Shown one piece after another: positions 16,099 to 24,918 of a stretch of DNA of 34,258 nt (positions are counted from its first letter, which is position 1; the number at the start of each line of letters is the position of its first letter). Origin of the DNA: DATLWN01 sp964422615 (GTDB lineage Bacteria; Pseudomonadota; Zetaproteobacteria; Mariprofundales; Mariprofundaceae); NCBI GenBank assembly GCA_964422615.1, contig CAYRBJ010000020.1:1-34258 (forward strand). Direction: 5' to 3'. The notes under the pieces were generated by a model, which worked only from the letters and a program-made list of their open reading frames with translations, was not told the origin of the DNA and did not search any database. The position numbers and the translations under genes are program-made.

Positions 16099-17310
16099 AT
16101 GGAGCCAAACGGGAAGTTTCAATACATCGATTCCGAGGAAGACCTTCGCCGGGTCTGTGGTGAACTCGCCGATGCCAAGGTGCTGTATCTGGACACCGAG
16201 TTCCATCGCGAGAAGACCTATTATCCCAACTTCGCACTGCTGCAGATTGCCGACAGGGAGCACTGTTACCTGATCGATCCGCTGGCCATCAGCGACCTGA
16301 AACCGGTATGGGAGCTATTGCTGTCGCCGCATGCCGTGAAGGTGTTCCACGCCGCCCGCCAGGACTTGGAGATCATCGTGCGCGAGGCCGGTGCCCTGCC
16401 TCTGCCGCTGTTCGACACCCAGATCGCCGCCGCCCTGCTCGGCTACGGTCAGCAGGTCGGCTTTGGCAATCTCGTGCAACGATTGGCCAAGACCTCACTG
16501 CCCAAGCTCGAATCCTTCAGCGACTGGCTGAGCCGGCCGCTGGCCAGACAGCAACTGGTGTACGCCGCCGATGACGTGATCTACCTGCGCCCGGTCTACC
16601 AGGCCCTGCTGCAGGAGCTGGAAGCCAGCGGTCGCCTGGATTGGGTGCAGGAGGAGATGGCCACGCTGTGCGATCCCACGACCTATGACAACGATTGCCG
16701 GGACATCTTCTGGCGCGTCAAGGGCGTCACACGCCTGAAGGGCCAGCAACTGGCCGTGCTGCGGGAACTGGCGTGCTGGCGCGAGCATGAGGCCAAACGT
16801 CTGGATATCCCGCGCAAGCGGGTCATCTCCGACGAGTTGCTCGTCGAACTGGCCCGGCGTCCGCATCTGTCCCTGGACGACATGGCGCGCATGCGCGGCC
16901 TGAATTCCGGTCTGATCCAGCGTTTCGGTCAGGCGCTGATTTCCGCTTGGCAGAAAGGACACGACTGCCCGAAGGCTGAATGGCCGCATACGGCCCGACG
17001 CGAACGCCCGTCCGATGGTACCGATGTGCGTCTGGAGCTTTTGGATGCCCTGATGCGCCTGCGCGCGGATGAGGAACGCATTTCACCTCACCTGCTCGCC
17101 TCCAAGAACGAACTGTCCTTGCTTGCTTCCTGGGCCGGTCACCGCAGCAACGCGGAACCTGACATTCCCTGCCTGCATGGCTGGCGCCGCACCCTGATTG
17201 GCGATGACCTTCTGCGCATGAGCAGGGGCGAGTTGTGCATGCGTCTGGATACACGTACCGGACGCCCCAAAATCGAGCGTATCCACCCCGATTCCACACC
17301 CAAGACATGA
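16099..17310 (+). CDS. rnd: Ribonuclease D, 403 aa
   Basis: A 3'-5' exoribonuclease that trims tRNA and other stable RNA 3' ends. The DEDDy exonuclease domain (about 8-175) has D32 and E34 in LDTEFHRE, D89 in HAARQDLE, and Y155 with D159 in VYAADDVIYL, so all catalytic residues are there. The HRDC domain follows (about 210-290; RLKGQQLAVLRELACWRE), and then a second, more divergent HRDC-like C-terminal region, as in E. coli RNase D. Length is slightly above the E. coli enzyme. Its stop overlaps the start of the next gene in ATGA, so it is the first gene of a coupled set. Confidence 0.95.
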   Translation: MEPNGKFQYIDSEEDLRRVCGELADAKVLYLDTEFHREKTYYPNFALLQIADREHCYLIDPLAISDLKPVWELLLSPHAVKVFHAARQDLEIIVREAGALPLPLFDTQIAAALLGYGQQVGFGNLVQRLAKTSLPKLESFSDWLSRPLARQQLVYAADDVIYLRPVYQALLQELEASGRLDWVQEEMATLCDPTTYDNDCRDIFWRVKGVTRLKGQQLAVLRELACWREHEAKRLDIPRKRVISDELLVELARRPHLSLDDMARMRGLNSGLIQRFGQALISAWQKGHDCPKAEWPHTARRERPSDGTDVRLELLDALMRLRADEERISPHLLASKNELSLLASWAGHRSNAEPDIPCLHGWRRTLIGDDLLRMSRGELCMRLDTRTGRPKIERIHPDSTPKT

Positions 17311-17939
17311 AGCTGGGGCTGAGCATGGATGCCCTGTCCGCCGCCGGTGACCATGCCTGGCGCCTGCAGGACGACCGGCAGCACTGGCAGCCCTGTTCAT
17401 TCGCCGCCGACCTTCGCCCCGGTGATGCCCTGTTGGCTACCCCCGATGAAGCAGCGCCACTGGCTGGGCAAAGGATGAAGAAGGACAAAATACTGGGCCT
17501 GAAGCCTGCCGGCCGCCCCGGACTGTTCGACTTTCTGGCCCGGGGTATCTTCGCCCATGCAGTCGTGCATCGCTTCTCTCCGGCCGCAATTCCGGACAGC
17601 AAACAGATGACAGCCACCCTCGCCGATCTCAAGCGCGGCAGCGCCTGGTTGTTGTATCTCGACCTCGGCGGCAATTTCCGCGCCCTGGACAGCGATAGCG
17701 AGCCCATCATCGGCAATCTGAACATCGCCGTGCGCGGAGAGATCGCATCGAGTACGGGGTTCGTTGGACCCGAAGCGGCGGCGGATACTCGGCTGATGGA
17801 TGAGCTTTACCGCCAATTCCTCGCCGGTTGGCTAGACCATCTGAAAAGTCGAAGACCGGGTGTGTTCGTGCCGGATGTCGAAAAACTGAAGGATGAGCAG
17901 TCCCTGGTCCAGGCCATTGCTTCCTGGCAGCACGAATAG
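17307..17939 (+). CDS. Conserved-looking protein of unknown function, 210 aa
   Basis: I do not recognise a family. There is no signal peptide or membrane helix, so it is likely cytoplasmic. The sequence mixes alpha and beta; a segment around residues 108-135 (WLLYLDLGGNFRALD) looks like a beta hairpin, followed by a Gly-containing loop and a helical C-terminus. Start choice: ATG 17307 overlaps the rnd TGA (ATGA). The frame is open to 17235 inside rnd, but that part only mirrors rnd. It lies between rnd and the exonuclease III gene, with 1 base separating it from the latter's GTG, so the three are probably one operon. In other proteobacteria rnd is followed by ycgL-type genes; this is not one as far as I can see. 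Confidence 0.7.
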   Translation: MKLGLSMDALSAAGDHAWRLQDDRQHWQPCSFAADLRPGDALLATPDEAAPLAGQRMKKDKILGLKPAGRPGLFDFLARGIFAHAVVHRFSPAAIPDSKQMTATLADLKRGSAWLLYLDLGGNFRALDSDSEPIIGNLNIAVRGEIASSTGFVGPEAAADTRLMDELYRQFLAGWLDHLKSRRPGVFVPDVEKLKDEQSLVQAIASWQHE

Positions 17940-17940
17940 C

Positions 17941-18732
17941 GTGCGCATCATCAGTTTCAACGCCAACGGCATCCGATCGGCGGCTGGCAAGGGCTTTTTC
18001 GACTGGTTCGCCACACAGGATGCGGACATCCTGTGCATTCAGGAGCTGAAAGCACACCACCATCAGGTGACCGCAGCCGCCCGCCCTGCCGGCTATCATC
18101 ACTATTTCCATTTCGCCGAAAGGCCCGGCTATGCGGGTGTGGCCCTGTACGCGCGCACCCAGCCGGATGCCGTGCATACCGGGTTCGCTGCGCAGGATGC
18201 CGGCACCGACTGGGCGGATATCGATGCCGAAGGACGTTACCTGCAGGCCGATTTCGGCAAGCTGTCCGTGATCAGCGTCTATTTCCCATCCGGCTCCAGT
18301 TCCGATGCGCGTCAGGCCGTGAAGATGTCCTTTCTGGAGCGCTTCCTGCCTTTCATCACCCGGTTGAGGGATTCCGGGCGCGAGTTGATCGTCTGTGGCG
18401 ACATCAACATCGCCCACCAGCCACTGGATCTGAAGAACTGGCGCGGCAACCGGAAGAACTCTGGCTTTTTGCCCGAGGAACGGGCCTGGTTCGGACGCTG
18501 GCTGGCCGCGGGCTTCGCGGACGTGTTCCGGCATTTATATCCCGAGCGTGAGGCCTATTCCTGGTGGTCGAACCGCGGCGCGGCGCGCGACAAGGATGTC
18601 GGCTGGCGCATCGACTACCATATCTGCACCGGGGCCCTCGCCGAATCGGCACGGGCGGTGACGATGCTGGATCGCCACCGGCGCTTCTCCGACCACACCC
18701 CCGTTATCGCCGATTTCGACCATTCCCTATAG
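17941..18732 (+). CDS. xth: Exodeoxyribonuclease III / class II AP endonuclease, 263 aa
   Basis: A Mg-dependent DNA repair enzyme of the exonuclease-endonuclease-phosphatase fold that cuts 5' of abasic sites and removes 3' blocks. Signature motifs are all visible: SFNANGIRSA at the N-terminus, CIQELKAH with the metal-binding Glu, the GDINIAH Asp/Asn pair followed by PLDLKNWRGN, WRIDYHICT with the DY motif, and the final SDHTPVIADFD with the catalytic Asp-His. Length is typical. The start is GTG 17941, 1 base after the preceding stop. An ATG at 17893 in frame would overlap the previous gene by 47 bases and adds sequence outside the family. Confidence 0.94.
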   Translation: MRIISFNANGIRSAAGKGFFDWFATQDADILCIQELKAHHHQVTAAARPAGYHHYFHFAERPGYAGVALYARTQPDAVHTGFAAQDAGTDWADIDAEGRYLQADFGKLSVISVYFPSGSSSDARQAVKMSFLERFLPFITRLRDSGRELIVCGDINIAHQPLDLKNWRGNRKNSGFLPEERAWFGRWLAAGFADVFRHLYPEREAYSWWSNRGAARDKDVGWRIDYHICTGALAESARAVTMLDRHRRFSDHTPVIADFDHSL

Positions 18733-18761
18733 CAGCCTCTGCTCCAGACCGGGAGCCAAAA

Positions 18762-18789
18762 TTGCCGCACGCATACGAACTGCTACAAT
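18762..18789 (+). promoter_or_regulatory. Sigma70 promoter for the AsmA-like gene
   Basis: TTGCCG (18762-18767) and TACAAT (18784-18789) have a 16-base spacer, and the -10 is preceded by TGC, giving an extended -10. The start codon is at 18828. Confidence 0.55.
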
Positions 18790-18827
18790 CAAATAGGCAT
18801 GTCTGGTTCGGACCAAGGGGGTCGGCC

Positions 18828-19574
18828 ATGAAGAAACTCCTGATCGGCGGTGGAATCCTGCTGGCCGTCATCGTTGCAGCATTATTCTACGTTTGGACAA
18901 ACCTCGATAGCATCGTCAAAGCGGCGATCCAGACCTACGGATCACAGGCAACGCAAACGGCCGTGCGCGTCAACAGTGTCAAGCTGGTGCTGAAAGACGG
19001 CATGGCAACGATCAAGGGCCTGACCGTGGCGAATCCCAAGGGTTTCACCGATCCGAACATCTTCTCTCTGGGCATGATCAGCACGAAGATCGACACCTCC
19101 TCGCTGAACAAGAGTCCCATCGTCATCGATGAGATTCATATCAAGGACCCAGCGGTGGTCTACGAGATCAACAAGTCGGGTGTCTCCAATGTCGATGTGC
19201 TGAAGAAGAATCTCGGCGTCGGCTCCAGCAAGAGCAGTTCTTCCTCGTCCAGCGGTAAGCAGCTGAAGATGATCATCCGAAAAATCGTCATCGATGGATC
19301 ATCGGCCAAGGTACGCATTGCTGCCCTGAACAAGGAGCAGAATGTATCGCTGCCGAGGATCGTCATGACCGACGTCGGCAAGAAGAGCGGCGGCGCCACT
19401 GCGGCCGAGGTTGCCCAGCAGCTGTCAAGCCGCATGCTGGGCAATGTCCAGAACGCGGTGATGAAGATCGGCGTGGGCAAGTACCTCGGCAAGTCGGCCG
19501 ATGCCATCAAGGCCCAGGTGCAGAAGAACCTGGGAGGCGCCGGCGGCGCGCTGAAGGGCCTGCTCGGCAAATAG
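18828..19574 (+). CDS. AsmA-like membrane-anchored periplasmic protein, 248 aa
   Basis: One N-terminal transmembrane helix (about residues 4-23) leads into a periplasmic domain whose first part (VRVNSVKLVLKDGMATIKGLTVANP) resembles the N-terminal repeat of AsmA/DUF748-type proteins. Those proteins act in envelope lipid transport or outer-membrane homeostasis. At 248 residues it is far shorter than full AsmA proteins, so it looks like a minimal member. A Ser-rich linker with SSKSSSSSSSGK (about 131-143) splits two beta-rich halves, and the C-terminus is Gly/Lys-rich and helical. It has its own promoter. It converges on the heme-binding gene across 15 bases. Exact role unknown. Confidence 0.65.
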   Translation: MKKLLIGGGILLAVIVAALFYVWTNLDSIVKAAIQTYGSQATQTAVRVNSVKLVLKDGMATIKGLTVANPKGFTDPNIFSLGMISTKIDTSSLNKSPIVIDEIHIKDPAVVYEINKSGVSNVDVLKKNLGVGSSKSSSSSSSGKQLKMIIRKIVIDGSSAKVRIAALNKEQNVSLPRIVMTDVGKKSGGATAAEVAQQLSSRMLGNVQNAVMKIGVGKYLGKSADAIKAQVQKNLGGAGGALKGLLGK

Positions 19575-19589
19575 CCCTCGCGCGCAGAT

Positions 19590-20219
19590 TTACCTTCGCG
19601 CCAGGGGGTTTGGCGTCGGTTCAGCGATCCTGTTCATGGTGTTTCGATCCGTATGATGGAAGGGATCGGGCTTTCCATGGATCTTGAGCACCGTATCCTG
19701 TTCATAGGACCACGTGCCGTTCGTAGGGAGCGCCACCTTGATCCGGTACTCAAGCGTCTTGAATGCATACTCCAGGAATGGCGTCGAGCGGATTCCGAAA
19801 CTTTCGTCATCATGGGTGGCGACCAGTTCAAATTCTTCCACATCGGCTTGCGCCTTTCCGGAAGCCATGACGACCTCGGCCTGTGGAATCGTGAAGGTTT
19901 GAATCACCGTTTGCGTGGCGGGTTCCCATAACCAATAGCCGACCTGGTCGTGAAAGGTCGTCTGATTCGGCTTCACGACATGGGTGTGATAGCGCAGGCC
20001 GTAGTACAGTTGCGGTCCGTTGACCTGGGGATCGATCGGTTGGAGTTCGATATGCTCGATATAGGCCTCCTCCTTCCGGTCCGATGCCCCGGGTTTTACG
20101 TCGAGGCCGCGCGTTCCTTGCCAAATCCCCGCCATACCACGCAGGGGGCCCAGGTTTTTGAGCGTATCGACATCGACATCCGGGGCTTTGGTATAGATGT
20201 CCTCGGCGTACCTATCCAT
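19590..20219 (-). CDS. Nitrobindin/THAP4-like heme-binding beta-barrel protein, 209 aa
   Basis: The protein fits the THAP4-like heme-binding/FABP-like beta-barrel family (PF08768-type), small cytoplasmic barrels that bind heme and in some cases nitric oxide or peroxynitrite. The family hallmark LRGMAGIWQGTRG lies around residues 27-39. The middle has typical barrel strands such as YYGLRYHTHVV and QVGYWLWEPATQTVIQTFTIPQ, and the C-terminal strands end with the short RRA-type tail. No signal peptide is present. It is monocistronic and convergent with the AsmA-like gene. A tandem 16-bp element lies 60-95 bases upstream of its start. The identification rests on the motif and strand pattern. Confidence 0.75.
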   Translation of the reverse strand: MDRYAEDIYTKAPDVDVDTLKNLGPLRGMAGIWQGTRGLDVKPGASDRKEEAYIEHIELQPIDPQVNGPQLYYGLRYHTHVVKPNQTTFHDQVGYWLWEPATQTVIQTFTIPQAEVVMASGKAQADVEEFELVATHDDESFGIRSTPFLEYAFKTLEYRIKVALPTNGTWSYEQDTVLKIHGKPDPFHHTDRNTMNRIAEPTPNPLARR

Positions 20220-20277
20220 GGCTAAACCTCCAATGTATCCCGAATCATCATTTTCGCTCGCTCACGATTCCAATCAA

Positions 20278-20313
20278 GGAGTAAACCTCTCCCTGAGGGA
20301 GTAAACCCCTCCC
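20278..20313. repeat. Tandem 16-bp repeat upstream of the heme-binding gene
   Basis: GGAGTAAACCTCTCCC (20278-20293) is repeated as GGAGTAAACCCCTCCC (20298-20313), a 20-base period with one mismatch. The spacer creates the palindrome CTCCCTGAGGGAG (20289-20301). Such spacing (two turns of helix) suits an operator for a dimeric regulator. It sits between two divergent genes (starts at 20219 and 20430). Confidence 0.6.
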
Positions 20314-20429
20314 CATCAGCACCGAACGACGATTGATTCGATTTCATCTCCACGCATACTAACGGCCGTCAGATGGTTACCATCCCTGCAGTGACCACGA
20401 TGCTGGATGAACTGGCCAGGAGGTGTGGA

Positions 20430-20813
20430 ATGGCCGATGAAAAGAAAGGAATCTATACATCCATCTTCATCATCACCGTGTTGGGTGCCGCTGGCATTTA
20501 CTGGCTTTTCTATACGGCAAAGACCGCCGCCCCGCCATTGCCTGCAACGCCGATGTCCGTTGTTTTCAACACCCAGTACGATGGATCTGTTTGGCAGATC
20601 AAGGATTGGCTCAAGAAACATGCTGATGAACCCTCATCGCTGAAGGTGCTTCACTGGGGAAAGGTGGTCGATGTGAACGATGGATACCTGGTGCACGTGA
20701 AGTTCGAAGCCAAGAACAAATCGGGCGCTTATGTGGTATCAGACAAGGTCTTCAAGCTCGATAAAAGCGGTACCATCATCGGGATGGTGGATTTCAAACC
20801 CAAGAAGCCTTGA
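20430..20813 (+). CDS. Small membrane-anchored protein of unknown function, 127 aa
   Basis: No family is recognised. A short polar N-terminus (MADEKKG) is followed by one transmembrane helix (about residues 9-30, ending WLFYTA) and then a periplasmic domain of about 90 residues rich in Lys, Val and Asp that looks beta-stranded. The start ATG 20430 has a perfect AGGAGG (20418-20423) at a six-base spacing, so the longer in-frame start at 20373 can be dismissed. The perfect ribosome binding site suggests strong translation. It is followed by a 107-base gap before the convergent glgB stop; nothing is seen there except a short hairpin. Confidence 0.7.
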   Translation: MADEKKGIYTSIFIITVLGAAGIYWLFYTAKTAAPPLPATPMSVVFNTQYDGSVWQIKDWLKKHADEPSSLKVLHWGKVVDVNDGYLVHVKFEAKNKSGAYVVSDKVFKLDKSGTIIGMVDFKPKKP

Positions 20814-20920
20814 GTCCTAAGATCACGTTTCTCGCATCCCTCGCATCAGGTATCGATTGGGGAGTGCATTGCCATAGCATTCGGCCGGAAGAGGCCTCGC
20901 GATTCTGCGGATTGAAGCAT

Positions 20921-23110
20921 TCAATCTTCGGCGGGACGCAGCACGACACAGGCCAGCGGCGGCAGCGTCACCCAGATCGAGTGGGACTGGCCCATCCAAG
21001 GCTCCTCGCTGGCCACGACCTTGCCGGCATTGCCCATGTTCGAGCCCCCATAGATCTCGGCGTCGGTATTCATGATCTCCAGGTATTCACCGCCCTTCGG
21101 CACCCCCAGGCGATAGCCCTGGCGAGGCACCGGTGTCAGGTTCAGGGCCACCACCACGAAGCCGCCGTTGCAATCGAAGCGAAGGTAGCTGAGCACTGAA
21201 TCGGTTGCATCGTTGCAGTCGATCCAGTAGAAGCCGCGGCCATCGAAATCCTGCTCGTGCAGAGCCGGAATCTCGCGGTAAAGGGCATTCAGGTCCCGCG
21301 TCAGAAGCTGTAGGCCGCGGTGCGGCATGAAGTTGCTGCTGTCCCAGTTCAGCGACGCATCGTGCGTCCACTCGCTCCACTGCCCGAACTCCAGACCCAT
21401 GAACAATAATTTCTTGCCAGGATGCGTGAACATATAGCCGTAAAGTGCCCTAAGATTGGCGAATTTCTGCCAATCGTCGCCGGGCATCTTGTTCGGCATC
21501 GAGCCCTTGCCATGCACGACCTCGTCGTGCGAGAACGGCAGAATGAAATTCTCAGTGAAGGCATACATCATCGAGAAAGTCAGTTCATGATGATGGTAGC
21601 TGCGATGGATCGGATCGTGCGAGAAATAGCGCAGCGTGTCATTCATCCAGCCCATGTTCCATTTCATCGTGAAGCCCAGGCCTCCGACGTAGATCGGGCG
21701 CGACACCATCGGCCACGAGGTCGATTCCTCAGCCATGGTCACTGCCCCAGGGAAGCGCTCGTGCACCAGATGGTTGAATTGCTTCAGGAACTCGACCGCC
21801 TCCAGGTTCTCGCGCCCGCCATACTTATTCGGCATCCATTCGCCCTCGTTGCGGGAATAGTCCAGATAGAGCATCGAGGCCACGGCATCGACGCGCAGAC
21901 CGTCGATATGGTATTGATCGAGCCAGAATAGGGCGCTTGCGGTCAGGAAATTGCGCACCTCGTTGCGCCCGTAGTTGAAAATCAGGGTACCCCAATCCTT
22001 ATGCTCGCCAAGGCGCGGGTCCTCGTGCTCATACAGCGCCGTGCCGTCGAATTTGGCCAGGCCGTGAGCATCGCGCGGAAAATGCGCCGGCACCCAGTCC
22101 AGGAACACGCCAATGTCATGCCGGTGGCAATGGTCGATAAAATAGCGGAAATCATCCGGAGTACCGAAACGGCTGGTCGGGGCGAAATAACCGACCGTCT
22201 GGTAGCCCCAGGAACCGTCGAAGGGATACTCGGTGATGGGCATCAGTTCGATATGCGTGTATCCCATCCACTGGCAATACTCGACCAACTGGTGCGCCAA
22301 TTCACGGTAATTGAGATAGTGGCCGTCTTCCCGCCGCCAGGAACCGAGATGCACCTCGTAGATGCTGAACGGCTGCTCCAGGGCCTGCCGCTCAGGCCGC
22401 GCATTCACCCACTCGTCATCCTGCCACCGAAACTGCTGCGAATCGTGCACGACACAGGCCGTGTGCGGCCGCAACTCCATCTGCTGCGCATAGGGATCGG
22501 CCTTCGTGAACACATCGCCATTGGCGGCGCGGATCTCGAACTTGTAGACCTCCCCCTCGCACAACCCGGGGATGAAGAGCTCCCAAACGCCCGAGGAACC
22601 GCGCACCCGCATCGGATGCTCCCGGCCATCCCAGTGATTGAAATTACCGACGACACTGACACGGGAGGCGCTCGGCGCCCAGACCGCGAAACTGACGCCC
22701 GCTACCCCGCCGTGCACACAGACATGCGCACCCATGATGCGGTATTTCTCGTAATGGTTGCCCTCACCGATCAGATACAGATCGTAATCGGACAACTTCG
22801 GTGGGAACCGGTAGGGATCTTCCTCTTCCCAACGAAATCCTTCGTCGGTTTCGATGTGGAAACGGTAACCGGTCTCGAAATCGCCATCCGGCAGGCGCAG
22901 TTCGAAGATATCCGTGCCCTCGATGCGGGTCATCGGTTGCGCCCGCTTGCCGCCATCCAGAGTCAGAGAAAGCTTTTTGGCACGCGGCTTGAACGCCCGG
23001 ATGACGATACCGCCCTCGGCCGCGGGTTGGCGACCGAGATAGGCGAAGGGATCATGACAGCGCGCTTCCATGATCTCGTGTGCGATTGCTGGCAAGGCAA
23101 TGGTCTTCAT
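20921..23110 (-). CDS. glgB: 1,4-alpha-glucan branching enzyme, 729 aa
   Basis: It transfers alpha-1,4-glucan segments to O6 of glucose, creating the branches of glycogen. An N-terminal GlgB domain (about 18-110) precedes a CBM48 module (about 125-220, with SVVGNFNHWDG) and a GH13 catalytic barrel. Catalytic residues are D408 (GLRVDAV) and E461 (TMAEES), with the transition-state Asp in FSHDEVVHG. DWVPAHFPRD and GLGFTMKWNMGW are also typical. The C-terminal beta domain ends in CVVLRP. Length equals E. coli GlgB. It follows pgm by 37 bases in the same direction, so a pgm-glgB operon is likely. Confidence 0.97.
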   Translation of the reverse strand: MKTIALPAIAHEIMEARCHDPFAYLGRQPAAEGGIVIRAFKPRAKKLSLTLDGGKRAQPMTRIEGTDIFELRLPDGDFETGYRFHIETDEGFRWEEEDPYRFPPKLSDYDLYLIGEGNHYEKYRIMGAHVCVHGGVAGVSFAVWAPSASRVSVVGNFNHWDGREHPMRVRGSSGVWELFIPGLCEGEVYKFEIRAANGDVFTKADPYAQQMELRPHTACVVHDSQQFRWQDDEWVNARPERQALEQPFSIYEVHLGSWRREDGHYLNYRELAHQLVEYCQWMGYTHIELMPITEYPFDGSWGYQTVGYFAPTSRFGTPDDFRYFIDHCHRHDIGVFLDWVPAHFPRDAHGLAKFDGTALYEHEDPRLGEHKDWGTLIFNYGRNEVRNFLTASALFWLDQYHIDGLRVDAVASMLYLDYSRNEGEWMPNKYGGRENLEAVEFLKQFNHLVHERFPGAVTMAEESTSWPMVSRPIYVGGLGFTMKWNMGWMNDTLRYFSHDPIHRSYHHHELTFSMMYAFTENFILPFSHDEVVHGKGSMPNKMPGDDWQKFANLRALYGYMFTHPGKKLLFMGLEFGQWSEWTHDASLNWDSSNFMPHRGLQLLTRDLNALYREIPALHEQDFDGRGFYWIDCNDATDSVLSYLRFDCNGGFVVVALNLTPVPRQGYRLGVPKGGEYLEIMNTDAEIYGGSNMGNAGKVVASEEPWMGQSHSIWVTLPPLACVVLRPAED

Positions 23111-23147
23111 GGATCTATCCTGTTAATCAATGTTTCACGACGTCCGA

Positions 23148-24776
23148 TCACGTAATCACCGTCGGTTGCTGGCGGCCGGTGATGGCCTTCAGGCGGGAAA
23201 TCTCATCCGATGCAGCAATCAGGTCGGCCAATGCCTGTTGGGGATCCATGCCGTGCCTGGACCGCTCCGGCTCATACGCTTCCAGATAGATGCGGATCGT
23301 CGCCCCCTCGGTGCCAGTGCCGGAAAGCCGGAACACGATACGGGCACCATCGGCAAAAAGGATGCGCAGGCCCTGGCCGCTGCTGAGGCTGCCATCCACC
23401 GGGTCGCGGTAGGCGAAATCGTCACAGACCGACACCGTGCGACCGGCAAGGGTTGTCCCCGGCAGACGCTCGCTTGCCTCTCGCACCTGGGTCATGACCT
23501 GCTGTGCAGCATCGGCATCCACACCCTCGTAATCATGGCGGGAATAGAAATTGCGCCCAAAACGGGCCCAGTGTTCGGTCAGGATCTCCTGCACCGATTG
23601 CTGACGCACGGCCAGGATATTCAGCCAGAACAGCACGGCCCACACCCCATCCTTCTCGCGCACATGGCTTGAGCCGGTACCGAAGGACTCCTCGCCGCAC
23701 AGATCCACCCTTCCGGCATCCATCAGGTTGCCGAAGAACTTCCAGCCGGTCGGGGTTTCGAAACAAGGAATGCCAAGCTCCGCTGCCACGCGATCGACGG
23801 CAGCACTGGTCGGCATCGAACGCGCCACGCCGCGCAAACCATCACGGTAACCGGGTGCCAGACGGGCATTGGCGGCAAGCACCGCCAGCGAATCACTGGG
23901 CGTCACGAAAAATCTACTGCCGAGAATCATATTGCGATCGCCATCGCCATCGGAGGCGGCTCCAAAACCCGGAGCCTCGGCGCCGAACATGATCTTCACC
24001 AGTTCCTCGGCATAGGTCAGGTTCGGGTCGGGATGGCCGCCGCCGAAATCCGGCAGCGGCTCGGCATTCATCACGGTTCCAGCCGGAGCTCCCAGCTCGC
24101 CCTCGAGCAATGCCTTCGCATAGGGGCCGGTCACGGCATGCATGGCATCAAAACGCATGGAGAAATGGCCGGAACGCAACATCGATGCTATGGCCGGAAA
24201 ATCGAACAGTGAGCGCATCAGCAACGCATAATCCTCTACGGGATCAATGATCTCGACCGCCATGCCATCGAGCATGGCCGTGCCGATGCGGTCCAGGTCG
24301 ATGTCGGGAACATCAGTCATGTGGTATTCGCGAATCTGCTGCGTACAGGCATAGATGGCCTCGGTCACCTTCTCGGGTGCCGGACCGCCGTTGCCGATAT
24401 TGTACTTGATGCCGAAATCCCCATCCGCTCCGCCAGGGTTATGGCTGGCCGACAGGATCAATCCGCCATAGGCGCCATGCTTGCGGATCACGCAGGAGGC
24501 GGCCGGCGTGGACAGGATGCCGCCCCGGCCCACGAGCATGCGAGCCACGCCGTTGGCCGCCGCCATGCGGAGGATGATCTGGATCGCCTCGCGGTTGTAG
24601 TAACGTCCATCCCCGCCCACCACCAGCGTCTGCCCGCGCACATCACCGACGGCATCGAACACCGATTGCACGAAATTCTCGAGGTAGTGCGGCTGCATGA
24701 ACACGGTTGTTTTCTTGCGCAAACCGGACGTGCCCGGGCGCTGACCGTCAAACGGCGTTGTGGCCTGAAGCGTCAT
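23148..24776 (-). CDS. pgm: Phosphoglucomutase (alpha-D-glucose specific), 542 aa
   Basis: It interconverts glucose-6-phosphate and glucose-1-phosphate, feeding GlgC. The eukaryote-like PGM type is indicated by PFDGQRPGTSGLRKK at the N-terminus. The catalytic phosphoserine is S111 in SASHNPGG, the Mg loop is DGDGDRNM, the sugar-binding loop has CGEESFG, and the phosphate loop is RLSGTGTEGATIRIY. Start choice: ATG 24776 has GGGAGG in front; the upstream in-frame extension to 24836 lacks family sequence. It is divergent from glgC over 142 bases. Length is typical for this type. Confidence 0.96.
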   Translation of the reverse strand: MTLQATTPFDGQRPGTSGLRKKTTVFMQPHYLENFVQSVFDAVGDVRGQTLVVGGDGRYYNREAIQIILRMAAANGVARMLVGRGGILSTPAASCVIRKHGAYGGLILSASHNPGGADGDFGIKYNIGNGGPAPEKVTEAIYACTQQIREYHMTDVPDIDLDRIGTAMLDGMAVEIIDPVEDYALLMRSLFDFPAIASMLRSGHFSMRFDAMHAVTGPYAKALLEGELGAPAGTVMNAEPLPDFGGGHPDPNLTYAEELVKIMFGAEAPGFGAASDGDGDRNMILGSRFFVTPSDSLAVLAANARLAPGYRDGLRGVARSMPTSAAVDRVAAELGIPCFETPTGWKFFGNLMDAGRVDLCGEESFGTGSSHVREKDGVWAVLFWLNILAVRQQSVQEILTEHWARFGRNFYSRHDYEGVDADAAQQVMTQVREASERLPGTTLAGRTVSVCDDFAYRDPVDGSLSSGQGLRILFADGARIVFRLSGTGTEGATIRIYLEAYEPERSRHGMDPQQALADLIAASDEISRLKAITGRQQPTVIT

Positions 24777-24873
24777 GCACCCCTCCCAGTCATCCTCGAT
24801 GAATCTAGCATCATGTACGCCGCTAATCCACGCCAAAGCTGCATTTCGGGTGGCGGCTACGCATTGATCGTTT

Positions 24874-24879
24874 TATACT
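24874..24879 (+). promoter_or_regulatory. Candidate -10 box for glgC-GH57-malQ
   Basis: TATACT at 24874-24879 lies 39 bases before the glgC start, with only a poor -35 (TGGCGG at 17 bases), so it may need an activator. The 142-base region is shared with the divergent pgm gene, for which I see no strong promoter. Confidence 0.35.
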
Positions 24880-24918
24880 GGCCCTTACGGACTCTATCGG
24901 GAAAAGGGGACTCGTATC

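Noticed and set aside
22001..23155. Plus-strand frame of 384 codons antisense to glgB
   Set aside because: Shadow of glgB on the opposite strand; no ribosome binding site or motif.
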